A stretch of DNA of 64,000 bases from Hirudo medicinalis (taxonomy: Eukaryota; Annelida; Clitellata; Hirudinida; Hirudinidae): positions 1 through 64,000 of the forward strand of contig MPNW01000507.1 of assembly GCA_011800805.1 (NCBI GenBank). The letters are read 5' to 3'. Shown here piece after piece: positions 56,115 through 64,000 of the stretch (positions are counted from its first letter, which is position 1; each line of letters opens with the position of its first letter). The notes beneath the pieces were generated by a model. The model saw only the letters and a list, made by a program, of their open reading frames with translations. It was not told where the DNA came from and did no database searches. Made by a program: the position numbers and the translations under genes.

Positions 56115-58942
56115 TTATTAATTGCACCACTAGCCATGAGGATCTACAACAGTGAAGNTCATTAATTCGTTGCTTCATTCATTTAGTGGAGAGGTGGAAA
56201 TGAGCCAACCGTATAAAATAATAATAATAAATTAATAATAATAATAATAATAATATAATAATAATAAGTGTAATTATATTGCACCACTAGCCATGAGGAT
56301 CTACAACAGTGAAGATGTGAACTTGATCAACAAGAACAGCAGACGAGACTACCAAGTCTACAAATCACATTGTTGAGCGCAGAGTTCGAGCTATTAAACC
56401 AAAGAACTACAAGTTCACATCGGTACGTCACAACGGTTCCTATTAAAAAAAAATGAAAAAATGTTCGTGCTCTTCTCGAACACCTTTCCAGGTAAGTGGA
56501 TGAGTGAGCGTGTGCACAAACACTCTTCAGCTGAAACTGAAAGTCGTTCGGTCGTTGTTAAGGTTAGCCAGAGAGCCCTCGAAACAACATCCAATCAACA
56601 GGACGATCTTCGTGAGCCCTGCCAATCGAGGAAGGTTTAAACAAAATATTTCCACTTTCGCGATTTCTTAGTGCGAGCGTAGTCTGATTGATGGAAGAAA
56701 GTGAAGAAGGAGATAAGAAATAATTAAATTAGCCGTTCGAATCGAATAGCGTGCAAACCGCGTGGTGCTAAATAATATCCTTCTGAAATAATATCCTTCT
56801 TAAGATGAGAAGACTGTCGTTATAAATTTACTTCTCCCTGTGATAAGAAAATGTTCAAGTGCTTGCTTTTCCAAGAAGTAATTCCATATTTCCCATGCTC
56901 TTGACTCAACTCAAGCTTAAGATTCTTAGAAGCCCTTTTTGGGGGGTCGGGTAAGAAAGCGATGAGAGAGACGAGGTCCACAATGGACACAATGGTGCTT
57001 ACGACCTGGACGGCTTATCCAGCTGAGCATTGTGCATGGTTTCCTTGGTAGGCAATTGATGCAAAACTCGTCTCAGTGACTCCTTGGAATGTACCGAAAT
57101 CGAAAGAGCACGTCCGTCGTACGAGTAAATTATTCAGACCATGCTCCGTGACGATGGATTTTCCAGGTTTTAAAAATAGAATCACCAGTTGTTAGGTTAA
57201 ACATCGGTGTGAAAATGTATATTATATGTTAAATGTATGGTGTACATTAAATGTATATTGTGCGTTAAATGTATATTGTATGTTAAATGTATATTGTATG
57301 TTAAATGCATATTGTATATTGTATGTTAAATGTATATTATATGTTAAATGTATGGTGTACATTAAATGTATATTGTATGTTAAATGTATATTGTATGTTA
57401 AATGCATATTGTATATTGTATGTTAAACGCATATTGTATGTACACGCATACGAAATGACTCAATTGCTCCCCTCACCTGAGCCAAGAATAACCAGTGAAG
57501 ATATGAATTTAGGCCACAAACTACTGGGTGACTGGGTGGGATATTTACGTAAACACCCTCTACACGTCGATAAAATAACAGTTTGTGACAATATTATTAA
57601 TCGTTGAATCACAAATAATATTATTATGAATATCAAGAGTGACATCTCAGAGTATTCCTTGCATATTAAGTATGGTATTTCAAGAATAATATTGGACATT
57701 TTTAACGTTGAGAAGTTATTGCGATGATAATGCGTATTTATATAAATATGGTTGAGATATTTGTCACTTTATAAACTTAAGAACTATTCATTTAAATTAC
57801 TAATATTTATACTGCTTAAATTATTATTACATTTACAAATTATTAATATTATTATATTTACAAATTATTGCTTACAATAATATCTAACTAATACTAATGA
57901 AATTAAAAACAGAAAAACACAAGACCATCTGACATAAGGTACATCTCCAAATGCACCGTTACTCCCTGCTAATCGGCCTACATTGGCGGGCAAAGATTAT
58001 AAAGAGAAATGAAAGCATTCATTCCCGAGAGCAGGCTCCTATGTCAGTCATAAAAACATAAACAATACGTAGCCGTCCAGAAATTGGAGACAACAACGGA
58101 AAAAATAATACATCGCAGTAGCACCATCTGCCAGGTAGACATCGGATAATGCGAGGGCAACGAGAGTTAAGGTCAATTATTACCGTGATAAATACGCCAA
58201 TATTCGAATAATAAATAATTATTATTAGAAAATATTAATTAATTAATTACTAACGCTTAGCTGTAAGGTAACAGTTGTTTACAACTTAAGTATTAACTGA
58301 GTATTCGTGTGTTACAACTTATGTTGTAAACAGGTAAGCAATATGTAACAATATGGTTGTCAGGACAACAAATAACGTGGATGAGCATTCGTGATCGGTC
58401 GGGCAGGAAGAAAGCTACACTAACCATCACCTTATGCAAGTATGCAACACAACATAATAATACTCAAAAAAATTAATTATAATATAATACATTATAATTT
58501 CTCGATAAATACAAAACAAACATCTATGAAGACATACACACCATCATGATTATTTATGCTAAATAAGCAAAACAGCGGGGAGGAGCTGAGCGATTTGAAA
58601 TTATGAAGGTTATTAAAATTTATTACTGAGTATAACAAAAGTTCAATTGTTGTTGTTGTCGTTGTTGGTGTGTGTTTTAATCAACTCTTGGAGCTTTTAC
58701 TTGGAATTGTTGGGCAAGGTTTGTAAAATAACTCCTTCGAAATAATATTAATAATAATAATCATCATCACCATCAATGTTTATTGTTAACAACATACATT
58801 GATATATTGACTGATGTCTTATTATTTATTATTATACTGTTAAATATTATAATTAGTATAACTATTAGCAGTAGTAGCAATAATAGTCGTGTTGAATCTT
58901 CAAAGCTTCAATGTTCGTTTGGTGACAAGAAGCAATAATAAC

Positions 58943-58973
<31 letters not shown>

Positions 58974-59560
58974 GTAATAGTAATAATAATAATTATTATT
59001 ATAGTAACAACAATAATCTCGTTCAACGATCAAAACAACGAATACGCCATCGATTCACACGCTAACGATGCATCTTAAAATGGACGACAACAGCAACATT
59101 AATAATAGTAATGGTAACAAAGATAACAACAATAACAATATAATAATAATAACAGCAACAACAATAGCAATAATAATAATAAAATAATACTACTACTACT
59201 ACTAATAATAATAATAACAATAACAATAATAATAATAACATGAGTAATTTTCGCAACAAGACCGTTAAAACATATTCCCTAACCAACACCAACACTGTTN
59301 GTAATAGTAATAATAATAATTATTATTAGTAGTAACAACAATATCTCGTTCAACGATCAAAACAACGAATAACGCCATCGATTCACACGCTAACGATGCA
59401 TCTTAAAATGGACGACAACAGCAACATTAATAATAGTAATGGTAACAAAGATAACAACAATAACAATATAATAATAATAATAACAGCAACAACAATAGCA
59501 ATAATAATAATAAAATAATACTACTACTACTACTAATAATAATAATAATAATAATAAATA

Positions 59561-59593
<33 letters not shown>

Positions 59594-59886
59594 TAAAAGA
59601 AGAACCTGGGACTTGAATATTTCGTAGCATTTAGAGCTGCTCAGCAGATCAACAGGGGTCTGAAACCTTTCGTCGATCAGAATATGTTGCTAAATTCATC
59701 AACTAAGATTGGTAACAACGTAGGATCATAATTAACATGTAATTAACAACAACATCTTTAATGATGATAACAATAACAACAATAATATAATAATAATAAT
59801 AATAATAACACTAACAATAATAATAATGAAACAATAATGATAGTAATAATAATAATAATAACACCAACAATAATAATAATGAAACA

Positions 59887-59937
<51 letters not shown>

Positions 59938-60757
59938 GCAACAACAATAATAACAACAACAAAATAATAATAATGGAACAATAATAATAATAATACAATA
60001 TTTTTGCTGTTTGGATGGATTAAGGTGGACAAAAAAAGAAATTATTGGCAGACGGAGTGACGAACGCCTAAGATCGATCCGCGACCAACGAGGTGAGGAG
60101 GTCATCCTCAAGACATGGCCTTGAGAAATTCACGAGAGATTGTGCACAATTCTGTAATTCTGCTTGCAGCAGAAGCTCAAAGATGTATGGAAACAACGCA
60201 CCGAAGGAAATAAATCACACGACAACAAAAACAACGCGAAGAAGAAGATGATGATGACGACGATAATGCTAGCAGTAACCAGACGAAAGGTAGTATGAAC
60301 AAAGAGACCCAGTAACCACCTGTTACTACCATGTAACCACCACCAGTCGTCAAAACAATGTAAACAAAGCATGGAACATTGTATTAACAAATAAATTATA
60401 ACAGTATAAAACTTAATAATAATAATAATAATCATAATAATATAATGATAATAACAATTACAATAATAATTATAATAATAACGTATCTTTTAAAACCAGC
60501 TCGAGATTCAATGACTCGTGAAAGTAGGGAGTAAAAATATTATTTTAAAGTAAAATCACAATTTAAATAAACACTGCTCACGTCTTGAGAGTTCCAGAGG
60601 TCATGAGTTCGGTCACCAGGACGATGACCTTCTTGCCCTTGACCGGGTTCTCTTCGAAGTAGTCGTAGAAGCGGACGATGTTCGGATGCTGCAGGGTCTT
60701 TAACATCTCGGCCTCCTCCTTGAACCGCTGGTGCTCGCTCTTCTGCCATGTTCGGTC
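37322..60757 (-). CDS. WNK: WNK (with-no-lysine) kinase, 5' end beyond the window
   Basis: This is a Ser/Thr kinase of osmotic and chloride homeostasis; in animals it activates SPAK/OSR1 kinases and so cation-chloride cotransporters. Eleven exons give 2606 residues in phase: 60757-60582, 49425-49205, 48374-48217, 46256-46168, 45922-45706, 45399-44866, 44307-44207, 44131-44042, 43817-43673, 43596-43129 and 42943-37322. The kinase domain starts mid N-lobe ([20 protein letters not shown]) with [23 protein letters not shown], the WNK-specific IGDLGLA and the activation loop [17 protein letters not shown] (autophosphorylation Ser). The glycine loop with the unusual WNK lysine must be in a missing upstream exon. 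A first PF2-like domain follows ([12 protein letters not shown] to [12 protein letters not shown]), then a KEAAA repeat, and a second PF2-like domain ([20 protein letters not shown]). The last exon has RFVV and RFEV SPAK-binding motifs, an HQ-type coiled coil ([17 protein letters not shown]) and then a giant Gln-rich tail. The donor at 44042 is chosen by phase; 44054 is also possible. Confidence 0.95.
38820..38895 (-). repeat. polyglutamine run in the WNK tail
   Basis: Mixed CAA/CAG codons encode about 25 consecutive Gln. A second run of about 13-14 lies near 37560-37603. Mixed codons point to retained amino-acid composition more than recent single-codon slippage. Confidence 0.9.
45175..45310 (-). 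repeat. in-frame KEAAA helical repeat in WNK
   Basis: About nine near-perfect five-residue [10 protein letters not shown] units are encoded in the exon after the first PF2-like domain. The Ala codons differ between copies (GCC, GCA, GCT). A long, rigid single alpha-helix is expected. Confidence 0.9.
46561..46636. repeat. AAT microsatellite in WNK intron
   Basis: A nearly perfect AAT run of more than 20 units lies between the exons at 48217 and 46256. An AAC/AGC run precedes it at 46410-46470. Confidence 0.9.
47137..47318. repeat. CAT/CGT microsatellite in WNK intron
   Basis: CAT repeats contain two copies of a longer unit with CACCATCACTATCACCCTC-type sequence, then a pure CAT run at 47270-47316. 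Confidence 0.9.
47878..48034. repeat. GGAT/TGGATGATGGA minisatellite
   Basis: Imperfect GGATGGATGATGAATGTATG units occur between two WNK kinase exons. No coding potential is inferred. Confidence 0.85.
48655..48765. repeat. ATT/GTT tract in WNK intron
   Basis: This is an interrupted ATT run with repeated TATTATTATTACTGTTATTA segments. Confidence 0.85.
49053..49118. repeat. degenerate CCCTAA-type array
   Basis: About 65 bp contain CCTAACCCTA, CCCTAACCCTAG and CCCCAACCCTAATCCCGACCC-like hexamer steps without their longer context. This resembles a short interstitial telomere-like array inside a WNK intron. Confidence 0.6.
51813..51987. repeat. 15-bp minisatellite GAGAGGAGAATGRAT
   Basis: About eleven 15-bp units appear, some interrupted, with variants ATGGAT, ATGAAT and ATGAAA. 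Because the unit is a multiple of three, frames are open on both strands. The apparent ERRMN-type peptide repeats are a by-product. Confidence 0.85.
52730..53092. repeat. GGATGCATGAAGAATGGATACA repeat region
   Basis: Imperfect GGATG/CATGAA units of about 20-24 bp are interspersed with plain GGAT. They lie in the WNK intron. Confidence 0.75.
53950..54107. repeat. AACT tetranucleotide array with higher-order units
   Basis: AACTAACTAACCG and AAAATCATCAACTAACT blocks alternate, giving a mixed tetranucleotide/minisatellite array. Confidence 0.9.
56001..56314. repeat. direct duplication around an N (156-157 bp copies)
   Basis: The copy at 56001-56157 and the copy at 56159-56314 both begin TCATTAATTCGTTGC and end CTACAACAGTGAAG. 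They are separated by one N at 56158 and differ mainly in the length and tail of their AAT run. They are best read as two versions of the same locus at an unmerged contig join. Confidence 0.9.
57216..57440. repeat. 18-bp minisatellite with higher-order repeat
   Basis: Units of GTTAAATGTATATTGTAT recur. A longer block starting TGTATATTATATG at 57216 is repeated from 57331 in nearly the same unit order, one unit shorter. Confidence 0.9.
58976..59568. repeat. direct duplication around an N (about 250 bp copies)
   Basis: The segments around 58976-59229 and 59301-59568 share the same unique core (CTCGTTCAACGATCAAAACA, then GCATCTTAAAATGGACGACA). They differ by small indels and repeat lengths. An N lies at 59300 between them. 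Confidence 0.9.
59770..60000. repeat. AAT/AAC microsatellite cluster
   Basis: Interrupted AAT runs include a tandem copy of AATGAAACAATAATGATAGT. Confidence 0.9.
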
Positions 60758-63207
60758 CTGGTGAAGTCAATGTCATCATCAGTGCTGTCAAGTCATCCTC
60801 AGTACCCTCAAGTAATTCTCAGTGCCATCCATTCATCATCGTCGGCATGGGTATCGTTATAGTTGTTGTAAATACAGATTGAGGTCAATTTTAAAATTAG
60901 AAGTCAGTTTCATCTCGCTAGTCGTCGCTATGCATAACTGTTGCGAACCTCCGCTGAAGAAATTCTGATCGATCACAACTTTATTCAATCAGATTTTTGT
61001 TAATAAAATTATGATTATTATTATGATTATTGATATTATTAATTATTTATTTATACGCTTGTAATTATTGCGTAGCGTGAATGCAAAGCGGACGAGCTCT
61101 CGTAAGAAGCTCGAGACTCGATGCCATCTTTTTACAGAAATGACTTTTGAAATCTGACGAGGAGACCGATAACTTACGAGAATCAAGTTGCGTCATAAAA
61201 TCTAAAGCCTGACATCAAAGAGAATGAAACGAATGGAGTAAGCAAGTAGTACGTAGTAGTGGTTCAAGGTCACCGAACACCGAACAAAGGCTGACACCAA
61301 TTATGCGGACAATGGCTTGCCAAGAATTAAGTGAATGCTTTTGTTGTCATTTCCAGTCCAAATTGGAGCGTTATTAAATTATTTAGTTGGCTGGTGTACA
61401 GAAATGTAAAAGAGAACTCTGAACTCACAAAAGCCAGGGTGCATCTGCACCCAATCACTTTTTGATGTCTGGGTGTCTATTAATAGCAGCCAATCACTTA
61501 ATTGCTAGAATGTAAACTGAAAATCTAAATAAATAAAAAATAGTAACGTAAATAACAGAAGTAGCAGTGCCACTTCTTGAAAGCATGGCAAGCTGAATTC
61601 GAAAGCGCAGGAATCGAAAGTATTCCCTCTTCTGGGATTTTCCCACACCGACAACTTACGATAACTTGTTCCTTTGATGTATTTCACTAGCAAAGAACTT
61701 CACTACTGCTATCAATGATGTTACCAATAACATCACATTTCATAGCATTTAGGGGCCGAAAATGTCTTGGTTGAAAAACTGTAGAATTGTCATCTGCATC
61801 TTATGTTGGAGCAACAAATATAGAGACATTTCAGTCGGGAAATTGGCAACAACTTCATGTTTCGAGTTGCAATCTGATTAAATAATCACACAAAACAAAA
61901 CAAACAAACATTTGGAATTTAAGGGAATTTAGAAAAAAAAAATGTTAACAGCTTGTTGTTGCACATTGCCATGAATTACAAAACATATGGAGATGTAGTT
62001 GTAGGAATTTTCGACGACGACGTAATTCGCATGATGATGATGATGATGGTTATAAAATAATTATGTTATTAATATATTATTATTATTATGTTAACTATAT
62101 TATTATATTAATTATAATATTATTATTATTATTGTTACAAATGCTATCACCATTGAATCATTGCTCAACTTTTGCATTAAGAAAGAACTCCATTCATGCA
62201 TGTTCTGTTAATAATGTCAACAATAATTTTCATTAAAAATAACAACAACATATTAATATTAATATTATTATTATTATATTAACTTTTATATATTATTATT
62301 ATATTAATATTAATTACCAACGTAATAACTACCGGACTTAGTAAATACTTTTCAATTCCCGAAGCACGATTATAATGCCATCAATGGTAATGATGATGAT
62401 GTTGAAGACGACGACGATGAATATGAGTACTATTCATGTGAGACAATATTTTTCCAAATCCATTCCATTGAGAATCCGTTTGTCTTTCAACCTCCTGACA
62501 GATGTCCACGTGTTTGAGAACCTTAAGTCATACGTGGTCTTACAATAAAAAATAATTATGTTCCAATTTTAAGCATTATACAAGGAGAGTTCGCCCTAGT
62601 CGTGGCTTCCAGATAACCGGAGAGAGAGAGAGAGAGAGAAAAAAAGGCTTTTCCAGCAGGATGTTTCCAATATTCTCACGCTCGATAAGTTATGTTCTGG
62701 ACCTCTCTATGCCGATATTAAGAATTACCAAATATTTATTTCTTCCTGTTTTTTTGCCTGGATTGGAAAATATTATTTAAGCTGCTGATGGAATGTTGAG
62801 ATGAAATCACTTTCAAAGTAAACAAAAAAATATTAATAGAGCCATCAGTCAGCAACCTTTAACACAGCATCCACAGCAATTTTGAATGGCCTTGAAGTCA
62901 TTACCATGGGGGGGGGGGCTTGCAATAGGACCATGATAATTATCATCACCATCATCATGTTAAATCAGCTTCATCATCATTGTCATCACCAGCACCAATT
63001 CCCCAATAAAAATCCTTAACTTCCTAGGAGCAACACAAAAAGGATGCTTCCCCAGACAGACAGATTTATGTGGATGGAGATTCAATAATTCAAGGAATGC
63101 CCAGCAAGGTCCCCACTCAGAAGTCAGCTGCTGCTTCAAGTCTCACATTCATGCGAATACACCAGGTAAGTGTGGATGGGTACACATGGGATAGAGTACC
63201 AGTCCTA

Positions 63208-63247
<40 letters not shown>

Positions 63248-63631
63248 ATTATTATTATTATTATTATTTGTCATTATCATTACAATAATACCACTACTAT
63301 TATTACCACCACCACCAACAACAACAACAATAATAATAATAACAATATAAAATAATAATAATCATCATCATCATCATAATAACAATAAGCATAGTCATCG
63401 TTGTTATTTAGCTGTGGTTTTTTTTATCCTTAATAGCATCTCATTTACATTTTAGAAATTGCGATAAGCTCAATTGAAGGCCTTGTTGAAGGATGAAATA
63501 ATTATGATGATATTAATAACAATCAAACAAAAACTGGTTGCATCACGAGGCAAAGGTACCTGGCATCTCAATGCCAATCATAAATCTTGTCCAGACAACT
63601 ATTCATAATTCTATTCTAATATTTCTGCCAC

Positions 63632-63668
<37 letters not shown>

Positions 63669-64000
63669 GTTGTTGTTGTTGTTGTTGCTACTGGTTGATG
63701 TTCAAAGGACAAAGGAGGTCATCAGTTAAATATCTCCTCCAATGAGAACCTCAGTAATGCTTTAAAGTCTTCAAGATCTTCAGAAAAAGAGAGATAGTGA
63801 AGTGAAAAGAGAGGGGGATATTGGCTGTCGTGGAAACGTACTGGTTTTCCATGGAAGAGGACCTAGAATGTGGGTAATTGTGTGTAATTGCAATGCAGAG
63901 GTCGACAGTGACTTTGGAATGGAGTACAACAAATGTCAACATGAACTGATGAATGCACAATCGAAAGCACGACAAAACAATATCGATCTATCACAAACAA
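60758..64000. other. WNK upstream intron, no exon seen
   Basis: By position this is the intron before the first WNK exon in the window. I searched the minus strand for the WNK glycine-rich loop and VAWCELQ-type sequence and did not find it. A GAGA run (62622-62638), a G run (62909-62917) and ATT tracts (63205-63275 and 63632-63685) are present. Confidence 0.65.

Larger units (their letters stand above)
49426..60581 (-). other. 11.1-kb intron inside the WNK kinase domain
   Basis: The intron splits codon Thr of SGTLKT between the exons ending 60582 and starting 49425. Phase matches exactly. It consists of simple repeats separated by short AT-rich unique segments. No nested gene was found on either strand. 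ORFs up to 135 codons translate repeats only. Confidence 0.85.

Noticed and set aside
57216..57440. 66-codon ORF with YVKCIL repeats
   Set aside because: It arises from the 18-bp AT-rich minisatellite; no coding evidence.

Overview
The window is nuclear DNA of an invertebrate animal. It carries canonical GT-AG introns (from under 70 bp to 11 kb), conserved metazoan regulators, AATAAA signals and a very heavy load of simple repeats. CG dinucleotides are plentiful, and degenerate CCCTAA-type arrays fit an ancestral TTAGGG telomere. I cannot name the phylum: the proteins match bilaterian families equally well across molluscs, annelids, arthropods and deuterostomes. Exon boundaries below were placed by hand from splice consensus plus agreement of reading phase.

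Layout. (1) About 2.0-4.3 kb, + strand: three exons of an ETS1/2-Pointed type transcription factor. (2) 5.8-7.1 kb, - strand: a three-exon claudin/PMP22-like four-pass membrane protein. (3) 8.1-8.6 kb, - strand: two unrecognised exon-like ORFs. (4) 9.1-24.8 kb, + strand: a multi-exon C2H2 zinc-finger protein of ZNF541/TRERF1 type. Its introns are packed with microsatellites, and a tentative first exon lies at 9.1 kb. (5) 28.2-32.8 kb, - strand: complete WDR43 (UTP5), 17 exons. (6) 34.2-35.8 kb, + strand: complete YY1. (7) 37.3-60.8 kb, - strand: most of a WNK kinase (2606 residues in 11 exons here). Its first exons lie beyond the right edge.

Gene relationships. WDR43 and YY1 are head-to-head across about 1.4 kb. 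That region and both start-codon regions carry perfect or near-perfect YY1-type CGCCAT/ATGGCGG motifs, which suggests autoregulation and co-regulation. The zinc-finger gene converges on WDR43, and YY1 converges on WNK. The other neighbours show no shared pathway.

Most notable. The WNK C-terminus is a single 5.6-kb exon encoding about 1870 residues, with RFxV motifs, an HQ-type coiled coil and then a very long Gln-rich prion-like tail. The same protein has a natural EAAAK helix repeat. Three single-N positions look like assembly joins, and two are flanked by near-identical duplicated sequence that is probably a false duplication.
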